Assembly (NCBI GenBank): GCA_030447745.1
Contig: JAUJOH010000001.1
Span: forward strand, 187,440-251,439
DNA length: 64,000 nucleotides
Reading direction: 5' to 3'
Origin: Chloroflexota bacterium
GTDB taxonomy: Bacteria > Chloroflexota > Limnocylindria > Limnocylindrales > CSP1-4
The position numbers and the translations under genes were made by a program. Numbering within the stretch: position 1 is the first letter of the stretch; each line of letters starts with the position of its first letter. Below the pieces are notes generated by a model. That model was not told the DNA's origin, searched no databases, and was given only the letters and a program-made list of their open reading frames with translations. Below, piece by piece: positions 10,001-18,431 of the stretch.

Positions 10001-10393
10001 CATCCGCGCCGCGAACGTCAGCACCCGCTGCTTGCACAGCGACACGAACTCGGCGATGCCGTACTCCTCGATGTCGCGCTTGCTCGTGAAGCCGAGGTCG
10101 CGCTCGACGTTGACCTCCACCCAGAGCCCCTGGCAGTCGAAGCCGTTCTGGTAGCGCTGGTCCTCGCCGCGCATCGCGTGGAAGCGCTGGAACAGGTCCT
10201 TGTACGTCCGTCCCCAGGCGTGGTGGACGCCCATCGGGTCGTTGGCGGTGATCGGCCCGTCGAGGAAGCTCCACCGCGGCCCGCCCGCGTTCTGCGCGCG
10301 GAGCCGCTCGAAGGTCCGCGCCTCGGCCCAGCGGGCGAGGATCTCGTGCTCCTGCGCGGCGAGATCTGGCTTCGGGTCGACGTGCTCGAACAT
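7019..10393 (-). CDS. ileS: Isoleucyl-tRNA synthetase
   Basis: Charges tRNA-Ile. The 1124-residue class I synthetase starts at MFEHVDPKPDL, with the HIGH box present as GVHHAWGRTYKD, a CP1 editing domain, and the KMSKS loop present as MHKSSGNSI followed by MGVDVMRWLY. The HHAW and MHKS forms place it in the longer, eukaryote-like IleRS group rather than the E. coli type. Zinc-type cysteines occur in WCARCGTG, DCAACG and CRTCGHP. It heads a same-strand unit ileS-lspA-rluD. The 110-base space to the divergent LCP gene holds no recognisable T-box leader. Confidence 0.96.
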   Translation of the reverse strand: MFEHVDPKPDLAAQEHEILARWAEARTFERLRAQNAGGPRWSFLDGPITANDPMGVHHAWGRTYKDLFQRFHAMRGEDQRYQNGFDCQGLWVEVNVERDLGFTSKRDIEEYGIAEFVSLCKQRVLTFAARMTEQSIRLGMWMDWNDPDELRRLRDLLAADPGRTVTIDGPDGPVTDTVEMLVGRLGMPETGGSYFTFSNENNDLIWGFLAECHRRGWIYKGHDTMPWCARCGTGLSQMEMNEGYQDRDDPGLTVRLPLTDRPGEALLVWTTTPWTLTSNVAAAVREDLAYVLVKQAEDRFWVGKGTLRQALAGPFEVLEERPGRDLVGWRYEGPYDDLPAVRDAFANGTRDSPDRPYEHRVVGWEEVGEEEGTGIVHIAPGCGAEDFQLGKRLGLPVVAPLDESGIVVEGFGSLSGRDVRDLADPIVEHLRREGRFYRLETYRHRYPHCWRCETPLVFRLVDEWYIAMGPVYDQPRESLTRDQVESSLRYQIMEVVEKIRWIPGFGHERELDWLLNMHDWMISKKRYWGLALPIYDCAACGTFDVVGGREELKERATEGWDRFEGHTPHRPFIDEVRIACRTCGHPVSRIPDVGNPWLDAGIVPFSTLHYREDPEYWARWFPADFITESFPGQFRNWFYAMLAMSTVLRREAPFRTILGYATLFAEDGRPMHKSSGNSIEFDDGAERMGVDVMRWLYASARPEDNILFGWHAADEARRRLLVLWNVYAFFVTYARLSGWTPGEQAPPPAERSPMDRWILSRAADLAAVVGDRLEDFDALTATRAIDAWIEDLSTWYLRLSRRRFSRGAGGADRSAAFATLHETLVAVARIVAPILPFLAERMYGNLVTTVDPTARDSVHLTGWPAPELSTLRDEPLERAMATARKAVELARALRSTAGVRTRQPLARLWLALPGGELTEREALLELVRDEVNVREVVLIGDESELVERRVKPLLPKIGKRLGPAIPAVMAAAREGRVEWHADGAVTLAGQRLTADEVEVLASPRPGTAVAHDEGLVVVIDTELTPDLRAEGDARELTRAVQDLRKDAGLALDERIDLAIAADQTTTAALRPWLPAVLGDVQADAVAPWDEAGDGAAGHTGAATADLQLSTGRVRVAVLRRARNG

Positions 10394-10489
10394 CGGGCCT
10401 CGCGGTGAGCCGCCGAGGGGCCGGCGGCGGGGGCGGACGGCGGTCGCCGACGGCGCCGAGCCCGGACGCCGGCTGACGGTGGGTCCGAG

Positions 10490-10495
10490 TATCCT
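10490..10495 (+). promoter_or_regulatory. Possible -10 box (TATCCT) of the LCP gene
   Basis: TATCCT ends 8 bases before the ATG at 10504, so transcription would start at or just before the start codon and give a leaderless message. No convincing -35 was found. The same hexamer occurs 6 bases before the response-regulator ATG at 35600 and as the -10 of the tRNA cluster near 54.46 kb. Confidence 0.35.
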
Positions 10496-10503
10496 ACGCC
10501 GCG

Positions 10504-12315
10504 ATGCTCCCCGGGCCCGAGGCCAGGCCGCGCGCGCGATCACCGTTCACGGCCGCCTTCCTCTCCCTGCTCTTTCCCGGGCTCGGACACGCCTATGCCG
10601 GCGCACCGCAGCGCGGGCTCGCGTTCGCGGCGCTGCCGCTCCTCGTCATCGCCCTCGTCATTGGGGTCCTCCTCAGGATCCCGCAGACGGACCTGCTCGC
10701 CCTGATCCTCCAGCCGTGGCTGCTGACCTCGATCTTCGTGCTGAACCTGCTCGCGCTCGCATACCGGATCGTCGCCGTCGTCGACGCGTACCGGGTGGCC
10801 GGGTTCGTGAACGCGTGGACCGCCAGTGGCGGTCGCGTCGGGCGGCCGCGTGTCCCTCGCCAGCCGCTCTCGATCGCCGGGCTGCTCGCGGTGATCCTCG
10901 TCCTCAGCGGCGCGCACGTCGCCGTCGCCCGCTATGACCTGCTGGCGATGGACACGGCGGGTTGCATCTTCCTCGAGCGGGACTGCCCCGCATCGACGCC
11001 GCCGGCGTCGTCGCCCTCGCCGGCCGCCTCCCGGGATGCCTTGCCAGGATCGTCCCAGGACCCGGCCGCGAGCGGCGAGCCGGCCATGAGCCTGCCGCCC
11101 GTGGGATCGGCCGTGCCGAACGTGACGGCCACGCCGTGGAACGGGACCGACCGGCTGAACATCCTGCTGATCGGCGCCGACGAGCAGGCCGGAGCGCACA
11201 ACACGGACACGCTGATCGTCGTCTCGATCGACCCGACGACGCGCCAGGTCGCGATGTTCACGCTGCCGCGGGACACGGCGAACGTTCCCATCCCGCCCGG
11301 GCCCGCCCGCAACGTGCTCGGCTCGGTCTACCCGCACAAGATCAACAGCCTCTACGCGACGGTCGAGGACCGGCCGGACCTGTTTCCGGGCACCGAGCGG
11401 ACGCGCGGTTACAACGCCCTCAAGGCCGTGGTCGGCGAGCTCTTCGGCCTCGACGTCCACTACTTCGTCGAGGTCAATTTCGACGGCTTCGTGCGGGTCA
11501 TCGATGCGCTGGGTGGCGTCACCGTCACCGTCCAGTCACCGGTCGTCGACGACCGCTTCCCGGCCGGTCGTGGGCAGCTGCGCCGGGTCTACATCCCGGC
11601 GGGCGTCCAGCGCATGACCGGCGAGCAGGCGCTCGTGTACGCCCGGTCGCGCAACGCCTCCAACGACTTCGTCCGCGGGCAGCGCCAGCAGCGGATGCTG
11701 CTCTCGCTGGCCCGGCAGGTGAACGCCGCCGCGGTCCTGCCGCGCGTCAACGAGCTGGCGACGGCGCTGTCCGGCGCCATCCGCACCGACGTGCCGCGCG
11801 ACCTGCTCGACGATCTGCTCCGCCTCGCCGGTGACATCGACCTGTCCACGATCCGCTCGTACGTCTTCTCGGCGCCGGTCTACGGCCGGGAGGTCCAGGA
11901 GCCGATCTACTACCTGTACCCGGACGTCGAGCGCATCCGCGCGGCGGTGCGCGATGCCTTCGTCGTTGATCCGGCTTTCGCGGCCCGCCGCGAAGCGCTC
12001 GCGGAGGAAGGGGCGCGCGTCTGGGTGCTGAACGGATCGGCCGAGGAAGGGCAGGCGTCGACGGTCGCGACCTATCTCGAGTACATCGGGCTGGCGGCGT
12101 CAGCGCCCAACCAGCGCCCGGACAAGGCGGGGCTGGCAGCCACGCGGATCGTCGTCTACAACGGCGCGGAGGCTCGCCTCGAGAGGACCATCGAGGTGCT
12201 CGAGGAAATCTTCGGGGTCGAGGTCGAGGTCGCGGACGATCGCGCGGCACGCGTCGACGTCGTGATCACGATCGCCGGGTCGACGCCGACGCTCACGCCG
12301 CCGCCCGCCCCGTAG
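10504..12315 (+). CDS. LytR-CpsA-Psr (LCP) family cell-wall ligase
   Basis: LCP enzymes transfer lipid-linked glycopolymers onto peptidoglycan on the outer face of the membrane. The 603-residue protein has three N-terminal hydrophobic segments (about residues 18-95) and a fourth near 120-140. A Ser/Pro/Ala-rich linker leads to the LCP catalytic domain (about 218-412) with ILLIGADE, NTDTLIVVSIDP, TLPRDT, KINSLYA and the RSRNASNDFVRGQRQQ segment carrying conserved arginines. A LytR_C domain (about 505-594, VWVLNGSAEEG) ends the protein. It is the only plus-strand gene in the first 19 kb. Confidence 0.92.
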   Translation: MLPGPEARPRARSPFTAAFLSLLFPGLGHAYAGAPQRGLAFAALPLLVIALVIGVLLRIPQTDLLALILQPWLLTSIFVLNLLALAYRIVAVVDAYRVAGFVNAWTASGGRVGRPRVPRQPLSIAGLLAVILVLSGAHVAVARYDLLAMDTAGCIFLERDCPASTPPASSPSPAASRDALPGSSQDPAASGEPAMSLPPVGSAVPNVTATPWNGTDRLNILLIGADEQAGAHNTDTLIVVSIDPTTRQVAMFTLPRDTANVPIPPGPARNVLGSVYPHKINSLYATVEDRPDLFPGTERTRGYNALKAVVGELFGLDVHYFVEVNFDGFVRVIDALGGVTVTVQSPVVDDRFPAGRGQLRRVYIPAGVQRMTGEQALVYARSRNASNDFVRGQRQQRMLLSLARQVNAAAVLPRVNELATALSGAIRTDVPRDLLDDLLRLAGDIDLSTIRSYVFSAPVYGREVQEPIYYLYPDVERIRAAVRDAFVVDPAFAARREALAEEGARVWVLNGSAEEGQASTVATYLEYIGLAASAPNQRPDKAGLAATRIVVYNGAEARLERTIEVLEEIFGVEVEVADDRAARVDVVITIAGSTPTLTPPPAP

Positions 12316-12398
12316 CGGCTCCCCGGCAGGCGCGCGCCGGCCGCGCCTCAGCGGGTCGACTGGGCCGTCGGACGAGCCGCGACGCGCTCGACGTCGCG

Positions 12399-14213
12399 TC
12401 AGGCCTTCTCCGTCACCCGGTACTCCAGGTAGCGCCCGGTCATCAGCCGCGTCTGCGCGTCGAGGGCCGGCAGGTTGGAGAAGAGCAGGCCGACCAGCGG
12501 CAGCGCCGCCCACTGGAGGTACGACAGCACGCGCGGCACGAGTCCCCACTCGGGCGGGCGCGGTGGCGCGATCCGCTCCTCGACGTAGACGAGGAGCAGC
12601 AGGCAGCACAACGCGCCGGTCAGCAGCCAGGCGGCGTACAGCGGCAGGTTCTGGCCGAGCGTCGACTGGGCGAACTCGCCGCGGTCGAACTGCCAGCTGA
12701 TCCAGAGCGGGATGTTCGAGCCGAAGATGATCACGAAGGGCGCAATCGCCCAGTTGATGTGGTCGAGCCACAGGTCGATGAGCCGGCGGACCCGTTTCCA
12801 GCGCGGGATCTCGGAATGCGCGAAGGCGTTCCGGATGTAGTACGGGATGTCCGTGATGCCCCATGCCCAGCGGCGGATCTGGGTGTACTGCTGGACCAGC
12901 GTCCGCGGGTATGACTTCGCGCGCACCGCATCCCCGTACATCGGGATGAACAGCGGGATCGCCTGGAACTCGCCCGAGTAGCGGAAGAACGACTTCCAGT
13001 AGAAGCGCGAGTCCTCCGGGATCGCGTCGGTCGCCCAGTAGTCCACTTCGTGGACGGTCTGGAGCGAGACCGAGTACGACGAGAACGAGACGAGCTTCTC
13101 GGGCGTGAGCGAGCGCCACATCTGGACGTGGGTCGCGCCGATCGCCACGAGACGGACCGGGATCGGCACGTCCCACAGGTTGTTGTGGAACATCGGCACC
13201 GGCTGGTAGAGCCGCCGGAAGCGGTCGGAGTCCGTCAGGAACGTCCATGACAGGTAGCCGAAGTACTGGGGGTGCACGCGGTAGTCCGAGTCGAGGTCGG
13301 TCACGACCACCTCGCTCGGGTCGAACCCCAGTCCCGCCAGCTCGCGGTAGAGCCAGCGCCCGCCGTACGCCATCGCCGATGACTTGCCGACGACGATGCC
13401 CGGCTCGAGCGGATCGAGGATGTGGAAGAAGTGGAGGAACCGGTCGCCGAACAGCTCGCGCAGGCGGGCGACGTTCTCGCGCCCGCCGAGATCCGTCTCG
13501 CGGGTGATGATCGCGACCATCTTCCGCTCGCGCGGCCAGTCCGCCTCGGCCAGCGCGCGGACCGTCTCGTAGAGCTTCTCGAACGGTTCCGTGTAGGTGG
13601 GCACGAGCGCGACGTGCCACAGGCGGTTCGGGTCGGGGAACGGCTCGCCGCGTCGCGCGAGCAGCCGCTCGATCGTCCGGCGCTCGTCGCGCAGCCGGTC
13701 GAGCGCCCGGCGGCCGCCGGCGACGGCGAGTCGATCGCCGGCGTTGCGGAGCCGCGCCACCCGACCTCTGACGGACGGGATCAGTCGGTCCAGCTCCTCG
13801 CGGCGACCCCGCAGGTCTGCCAACGCGAACGTCCGGGTCCGCCAGTCGACGCTCATGACGCTGCGCATCCTGAGGAACGCGACGAGCACGCTCCCCGTCA
13901 GCATCGACGCCTTGTAGAACCAGTAGAAGTCGAAGGTCAGGACGAACCAGGCGACGACCTGTGGGAACCGGAGCGACAGGATCAATGGCGAAAGGATGAG
14001 CGTCCACGTGACGACGCCCGGGACGATCTCGAGCAGCCGCTGCAGTCGGTGCGCGCGGTCGGAGCCGCGATCGTCGACCCGGTAGGGCCGAGCGGTCGAG
14101 GAATCCCGGCCAACCCGGGCCATCGAGGTCGGCCGCAGGCCGCGGCCCGCCGCGGGGCCGCCGTCCGCGAGCGGCGCCGTCGCGAGTGCTCCGGGCGCGT
14201 CGGGCTCAGGCAC
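12399..14213 (-). CDS. Membrane glycosyltransferase, GT2 family
   Basis: Processive-type GT2 glycosyltransferase. Two N-terminal membrane segments (about residues 63-105) precede a cytoplasmic catalytic domain with the nucleotide-sugar motif DLDSDYR near 304 and a QIRRWAWG motif near 447 (the Q/RxxRW signature of synthases). Three C-terminal membrane segments follow. A coiled, Arg/Leu-rich stretch separates the second membrane helix from the catalytic domain. The GTG start overlaps the ilvE stop by 8 bases. The sugar and product are unknown; cell-surface polysaccharide is the natural guess given the nearby LCP gene. Confidence 0.85.
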   Translation of the reverse strand: MPEPDAPGALATAPLADGGPAAGRGLRPTSMARVGRDSSTARPYRVDDRGSDRAHRLQRLLEIVPGVVTWTLILSPLILSLRFPQVVAWFVLTFDFYWFYKASMLTGSVLVAFLRMRSVMSVDWRTRTFALADLRGRREELDRLIPSVRGRVARLRNAGDRLAVAGGRRALDRLRDERRTIERLLARRGEPFPDPNRLWHVALVPTYTEPFEKLYETVRALAEADWPRERKMVAIITRETDLGGRENVARLRELFGDRFLHFFHILDPLEPGIVVGKSSAMAYGGRWLYRELAGLGFDPSEVVVTDLDSDYRVHPQYFGYLSWTFLTDSDRFRRLYQPVPMFHNNLWDVPIPVRLVAIGATHVQMWRSLTPEKLVSFSSYSVSLQTVHEVDYWATDAIPEDSRFYWKSFFRYSGEFQAIPLFIPMYGDAVRAKSYPRTLVQQYTQIRRWAWGITDIPYYIRNAFAHSEIPRWKRVRRLIDLWLDHINWAIAPFVIIFGSNIPLWISWQFDRGEFAQSTLGQNLPLYAAWLLTGALCCLLLLVYVEERIAPPRPPEWGLVPRVLSYLQWAALPLVGLLFSNLPALDAQTRLMTGRYLEYRVTEKA

Positions 14214-15195
14214 CCTCGGTGATCGGCGTCAGCCAGTGCCGGTACTCCGGCAGCCGGCCCCGGACCGCGTGGAAGTAACGGTCGCGGACGAGCCGCCCGA
14301 TCGGGCCGACCGTCCCCGAGCCCACCGGCCGATGGTCGACCTCGACCACCGGCGCGACCTGGACGCCGGTCCCGCACAGGAACATCTCGTCCGCCACGTA
14401 CAGCTCGGAGCGGTCGATCGAGCGGATCTCGACCGGGACCTTCTCGTTGTGCAGCAGCTCGACCATCGCCTTGCGGGTCACGCCCTCGAGGATGTCGTCG
14501 CTCACCGGCGGCGTCAGGGCGACGCCGTCACGGACGACGAACAGGTTGGCGGCAGAGGCCTCGTTGACGTGCCCGTCGCCGGTCAGAACGACCGCCTCGT
14601 CGAAGCCGTTGAGCTCTGCCTCGGACTTCTGGAAGGCCATGTTGACGTAGCCGCCGACGATCTTCCCCCGCGCCGGGAGCGCCTCATCCGGGTTGCGGCG
14701 CCAGGACGAAGTCATCATCCGCACCCCGGCCTCCGTGTCGATGTAGTTGCCGAACGGGAGGCTGACGATCGACAGCTGGTGATCCAGGTTGTGGAGCCGG
14801 ACGCCTATGGCCCGGGTCGACTTGTAGAACGACGGCCGGATGTAGACGTCCTCGCGGAACCGATTCCGGCGCACGGTCTCGACGATCAGGCCGGTCAGCT
14901 CGTCAACGGAGGGCACGTCCTCCATCAGCAGGATCCGGCACGACTGGCGGATCCGCTCCACGTGCTCGCGCACCTTGAGCCCGTAGAGGGTCTCGTCGTC
15001 GCGGTTCCAGTAGGCGCGGATCCCCTCGAAGGTCGCCGTCCCGTACATGAAGGCGTGGGTCATCACACTGACTTTCGCATCGCCGAGCGCGACGAAGTCG
15101 CCTTCGAAGTAGCAGATCAGGTCGTCGAGCGACGGAGCCGCCGTCGAGGCAGCCGGCGTCGCGGCGGTGGCTTCGGTCGGTTTGTGGGTCAGCAT
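14206..15195 (-). CDS. ilvE: Branched-chain amino-acid aminotransferase
   Basis: PLP enzyme making Val, Leu and Ile from their 2-oxo acids. The 329-residue fold-type IV protein contains SVMTHAFMYGTATFEGIRAY, the probable PLP lysine in ARGKIVGGYVN (about residue 177), FDEAVVLTGDGHVNEASAANLF, and the phosphate-binding ILEGVTRKAM. The usual GGNY after the lysine reads GGYVN here. The first ~25 residues are Ala/Thr-rich and probably not part of the fold. It is followed directly by the GT2 gene. Confidence 0.92.
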   Translation of the reverse strand: MLTHKPTEATAATPAASTAAPSLDDLICYFEGDFVALGDAKVSVMTHAFMYGTATFEGIRAYWNRDDETLYGLKVREHVERIRQSCRILLMEDVPSVDELTGLIVETVRRNRFREDVYIRPSFYKSTRAIGVRLHNLDHQLSIVSLPFGNYIDTEAGVRMMTSSWRRNPDEALPARGKIVGGYVNMAFQKSEAELNGFDEAVVLTGDGHVNEASAANLFVVRDGVALTPPVSDDILEGVTRKAMVELLHNEKVPVEIRSIDRSELYVADEMFLCGTGVQVAPVVEVDHRPVGSGTVGPIGRLVRDRYFHAVRGRLPEYRHWLTPITEGA

Positions 15196-15270
15196 CGGGA
15201 GCGCGCTCCTGCTGGGTCGACGGCCCCGCCGGCCGCGTCACGAGAGAGTCGGGACAGCCGGCCGAGTATA

Positions 15271-16341
15271 TCAGTGGGCCTCGACGGCTCCGCCGTAGCC
15301 GCTGGCCAGGACGCCGACGACCAGCGCCAGGTACGCGGCGTAGAACAGCCCGCCGACGAGAAGCCCCTTGCCCTGCAGGCGGCCGCGGCGGGCCATCGGG
15401 ATGAAGATCGCCGCCGACGACGCGAACGCGATCCCGGCCGATGCGAACGCGACATAGGATCCCTCGGTGATCCGCCAGGCGTCGGCCGCGAAGAGCAGGG
15501 CGACGATCGTCGGGATCGTCGACTGGAACACCATCGCGCCCGTGATGTTGCCCATCGCCAGCGTGTCCTTGCCCTGTCGGATCCAGATGATGGAGTTGAA
15601 CTTCTCGGGCAGCTCCGTCGCGATCGGGGCGATGACCAGCGCGAGCAGCGCCTCGTCGACGCCGAAGGTCGAGGCGATGTGCTCGACCGCGTCGACGAAG
15701 AAGACCGCGCCGACGATGATCAGCCCGAGGGCCGCGAGGACCTGGAGGTTGACCAGCCGCAGACGCGGGACGTGCGGGCTGACGGCGTGGTTCCCGCGGT
15801 CCAGCCGCCTGAAGCGCAGCGGCGCGAGCTCGCTCTCCTCCTCCGCCGCCGCTTCCGCGAAGTGGCCCTTGACGTACCACGCGTAGATGCCGAGCAGCAC
15901 GGCGGCCACGACCCACTTCGGCCAGTCCGGCTCGATCGGCAGGAACGCCGCACCGATCGCGATCGCGTACGCCACCGCGAAGTAGCGCATGTCGTGGGCC
16001 AGCACCCGCGTGTCGACCGGCATGACGTCGCCCGCCGGCCGCCTCCGGGCACTGATCAGGACCGCGACGCCGGTGACGAACATCGCGAGCGTCGAGAGCA
16101 TGAACGGCGCGCCGAGAATGGCCCCCACGCCGACCTGGTTGGCGGCCTCGCCAGTGGCGAACAGGATCGCGATGATCGGGATCATCGTCTCGGGCAGCGC
16201 CGTCCCGACCGCCGCGAGCACGGAACCCACCGCCCCTTCGGCGAGCTGCAGCTTCCGGCCGAACCACTCGATCCCGTTCGTGAACAGCTCCGCGCCGAGC
16301 AGGATCACGAACAACGCGATGATGAGGACGATGAAGTCCAC
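15271..16341 (-). CDS. Calcium/sodium antiporter, CaCA family (YrbG-like)
   Basis: Secondary transporter exchanging Ca2+ or another cation for Na+ or H+. Two inverted alpha repeats are clear: GTALPETMIP (about residue 47) with VGVGAILGAPFML, and IATELPEKFNS (about 243) with GNITGAMVFQS. About ten membrane segments are present in 356 residues, with a charged loop in the middle (EEESELAPLRFRR). The GTG start immediately follows the stop codon of the DUF1634 gene, suggesting a shared transcript with it and the TauE gene. Confidence 0.9.
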   Translation of the reverse strand: MDFIVLIIALFVILLGAELFTNGIEWFGRKLQLAEGAVGSVLAAVGTALPETMIPIIAILFATGEAANQVGVGAILGAPFMLSTLAMFVTGVAVLISARRRPAGDVMPVDTRVLAHDMRYFAVAYAIAIGAAFLPIEPDWPKWVVAAVLLGIYAWYVKGHFAEAAAEEESELAPLRFRRLDRGNHAVSPHVPRLRLVNLQVLAALGLIIVGAVFFVDAVEHIASTFGVDEALLALVIAPIATELPEKFNSIIWIRQGKDTLAMGNITGAMVFQSTIPTIVALLFAADAWRITEGSYVAFASAGIAFASSAAIFIPMARRGRLQGKGLLVGGLFYAAYLALVVGVLASGYGGAVEAH

Positions 16342-16731
16342 TCAGCCCTCCGTGGCCACAGCGAGCGCGATGCTCAGGGCGATGATGCCAAGGGTCGACG
16401 AAGCGACGAGGGCCATCACCCGCTCGTCGCGCCGCAGGTAGCCGACGAGCGAGACCGCGACGCGGACGGCCGGCGTCGCGATGACGACGGCCAGCCCCGG
16501 CCACAGGAAGCCCTCCGGGCGCGGCAGGGCCGCCCAGGGAGGACTCCCGAGATCGAGTGGCGGCCCGCCCTCGAGCGGCGACCGTCCCGCGGCCAGCAGC
16601 GCGACCACCCCGAGGGTCAGCAGCCCGACTGCCAGCCACGTGCCGCCGGTGAGCAGCCGGGCCAGGACCCGATCGAGCGGATCCGCGGTGTCGCCCTCGT
16701 GGCCCCGGAGCGTCGACGCGCCGCCCGTCAC
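16342..16731 (-). CDS. DUF1634 family membrane protein
   Basis: 129-residue membrane protein with three hydrophobic segments (LLTGGTWLAVGLLTLGVVAL, LAVVIATPAVRVAVSLVG, VMALVASSTLGIIALSIAL). DUF1634 proteins commonly sit beside TauE/SafE exporters, as here: its GTG overlaps the TauE stop by 4 bases. The frame continues upstream without a stop, but that part is a shadow of TauE, so the GTG at 16731 is the real start. Role unknown; probably an accessory subunit of the neighbouring exporter. Confidence 0.8.
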   Translation of the reverse strand: MTGGASTLRGHEGDTADPLDRVLARLLTGGTWLAVGLLTLGVVALLAAGRSPLEGGPPLDLGSPPWAALPRPEGFLWPGLAVVIATPAVRVAVSLVGYLRRDERVMALVASSTLGIIALSIALAVATEG

Positions 16732-17546
16732 ACCGACAGCCCCATCGCCCGCCGGATCATCTGGACGGCGGTGTAGAGGAGCACCACCACGAACAGCACG
16801 CGCAGGAGCCGCAGGTCGACCCGGTGTGCGACCCGCGATCCGGCCGACGCGCCGAGGAACACGCCGATCGCGGTGGGCCCCGCGACATACGGATCGATCT
16901 CGCCGCGCAGCAGGTAGATCACCGCGCTCGCCGAGGCCGTGATGCCGATCATCAGGTTGCTCGTCGCAGTGGCGACCCGGAGTGGCACGCCCATGCCGAG
17001 GTGCATCACCGGGACCTTGACCAGCCCGCCCCCGATCCCGAGCAGGGCCGACACGACGCCCGCGCCGAGGCTCCCGACCGCCCCGCGCCCGAGGTTCCGG
17101 ACCCGATAGCCCGGACCGGACAGGTCGAGCCCGAACGGCGCGGCGGTGGCACCCCCCGTGTCCGTCGGACCGTCGGCGGCCCGGGCGACGCGCGGCCGCA
17201 GCATCGAGACGGCGACGTAGACGAGCAGCGCGGCGAACAGCCCGGCCAGGACCTCCTCGGACAGCACGAACGCGACGAGTCCGCCGACGAGGGCACCGAT
17301 CGCTGTGAAGAGCTCGAGCGCCATCCCCAGCCTGAGGTTCGCGACCCGGCGCTCGAGGTAGACGCCGGCCGCGGCGCTGCTCGTCACGATGACGCACACC
17401 AGCGACACGCCGACGGCCTCCCGGAGGTCCCGCCCGAAGCCGAGCGTCAGCATCGGCACGATCAGGATGCCGCCGCCCAGACCCAGCAGCGACCCGAAGA
17501 CGCCCGCCGCTGCGCCGCCCGCGAGCATCAGCAGCCCGACGGTCAC
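16728..17546 (-). CDS. TauE/SafE family sulfite (organosulfonate) exporter
   Basis: Eight-helix membrane permease of the TauE/SafE family, thought to export sulfite or small sulfur compounds. The duplicated glycine motifs are evident: GSLLGLGGGILIVPML near the N-terminus and SALLGIGGGLVKVPVM in the second half. The 272 residues match family length. GTG start. The actual substrate cannot be read from sequence. Overlaps the DUF1634 gene by 4 bases. Confidence 0.87.
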   Translation of the reverse strand: MTVGLLMLAGGAAAGVFGSLLGLGGGILIVPMLTLGFGRDLREAVGVSLVCVIVTSSAAAGVYLERRVANLRLGMALELFTAIGALVGGLVAFVLSEEVLAGLFAALLVYVAVSMLRPRVARAADGPTDTGGATAAPFGLDLSGPGYRVRNLGRGAVGSLGAGVVSALLGIGGGLVKVPVMHLGMGVPLRVATATSNLMIGITASASAVIYLLRGEIDPYVAGPTAIGVFLGASAGSRVAHRVDLRLLRVLFVVVLLYTAVQMIRRAMGLSV

Positions 17547-17623
17547 CTCACGTTCGGCGAGGCGGGCGGGCGACGTCGCCGCCGATCACGCACTCGCCCG
17601 GCGGCGCCGTCCGCCCGAGGGTT

Positions 17624-17890
17624 TCAGGGGCGGAGATGCTGCGGCGCGTACGGCAGCAGGGCGACGTGGCGCGCCCGCTTCAGCGCCACGGCCAGCTCCC
17701 GCTGGTGGGCGGCGCAGGTGCCCGTCTTGCGGCGGGGCTCGATCTTGGCTCGCTCGGACAGGTAACGGCGGAGGCGGTTGACCTCCTTGTAGTCGATCTG
17801 CGCCGTCTTGTCGGCGCAGAACGCGCACACCTTCCGGCGGCGTCGGTCGCGGTAGTAATCGTCTCGCTTCTTTGATCGGGTCGGCGGCAT
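17624..17890 (-). CDS. rpsR: Ribosomal protein bS18
   Basis: Small-subunit protein that pairs with bS6 on 16S rRNA. The 88 residues include the core [20 protein letters not shown] and [18 protein letters not shown]. The cysteines (CAFC, TGTC) suggest the zinc-binding C+ form. Last gene of rpsF-ssb-rpsR; rplI, often the next gene elsewhere, does not follow. Confidence 0.97.
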   Translation of the reverse strand: MPPTRSKKRDDYYRDRRRRKVCAFCADKTAQIDYKEVNRLRRYLSERAKIEPRRKTGTCAAHQRELAVALKRARHVALLPYAPQHLRP

Positions 17891-17963
17891 GGGTGAGGAT
17901 CCTTTCGGCGGAGCGGCTGGCAGCCGCTGGAGGTATCGGGGAGCGCGGTGGGGCGCGCCGAAT

Positions 17964-18416
17964 TCAGAAGGGCAGGTCGTCCAGGTCGTTGTCCTCGCGG
18001 CCGCGGCTGCCGTACGCGCCGCCCGCGGGTGCCGGGGCGCGCTCGCCGCTCGGCGCGCCGAAGGTCCCCTCCCCCTCCTCGCGGTTGCGCCGCTCGAGGT
18101 TGATCACGTTGTCGGCCGTGATGTCGAGGGACGTCCGCTTCTGACCGTCGTTGCCCTCGAACTCGCGCGACTTGAAGCGTCCCTCGACGAAGACGCGGCT
18201 GCCCTTTCGGAGCTGCTCGGCGGCCCGCTCGGCCCGGTCGCCGAAGACGCTGACGCGAAACCAGTCCGTCTCGTCGGTCCACTCGCCGGTCTGCTGGTTC
18301 TTCGTGCTCTGGTTGACGGCCACGCTGAACTGCGTGACCGGCCGACCGCTCGGGGTGTAGCGCATCTCCGGGTCGCGGCCGAGATTGCCGATGATCATGA
18401 GCTTGCACAGCGCCAT
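17964..18416 (-). CDS. ssb: Single-stranded DNA-binding protein
   Basis: Coats single-stranded DNA during replication and repair. An N-terminal OB fold of about 105 residues ([42 protein letters not shown]) is followed by a Gly/Arg-rich linker and the acidic tip DNDLDDLPF that recruits partner proteins such as PriA. 150 residues, normal for the family. Lies between rpsF and rpsR. Confidence 0.97.
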   Translation of the reverse strand: MALCKLMIIGNLGRDPEMRYTPSGRPVTQFSVAVNQSTKNQQTGEWTDETDWFRVSVFGDRAERAAEQLRKGSRVFVEGRFKSREFEGNDGQKRTSLDITADNVINLERRNREEGEGTFGAPSGERAPAPAGGAYGSRGREDNDLDDLPF

Positions 18417-18431
18417 GGCAGCCGTCCCTTC

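Noticed and set aside
6959-10408. 1149-codon open frame on the plus strand opposite ileS
   Set aside because: Arg/Pro/Gln-rich shadow of ileS caused by high GC at third positions; no domain, and ileS itself is unmistakable.
10394-10503. T-box leader for ileS
   Set aside because: No AGGGTGGnACCGCG-type T-box sequence or specifier hairpin in the 110-base gap.
14236-16776. 846-codon plus-strand frame opposite ilvE and the antiporter
   Set aside because: Antisense shadow, rich in Asp/Arg/Gln without hydrophobic core or motifs.
16342-17397. 351-codon minus-strand frame containing the DUF1634 gene
   Set aside because: Only the last 129 residues are real; the rest is out-of-frame TauE sequence. 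The GTG at 16731 overlapping the TauE stop is the start.
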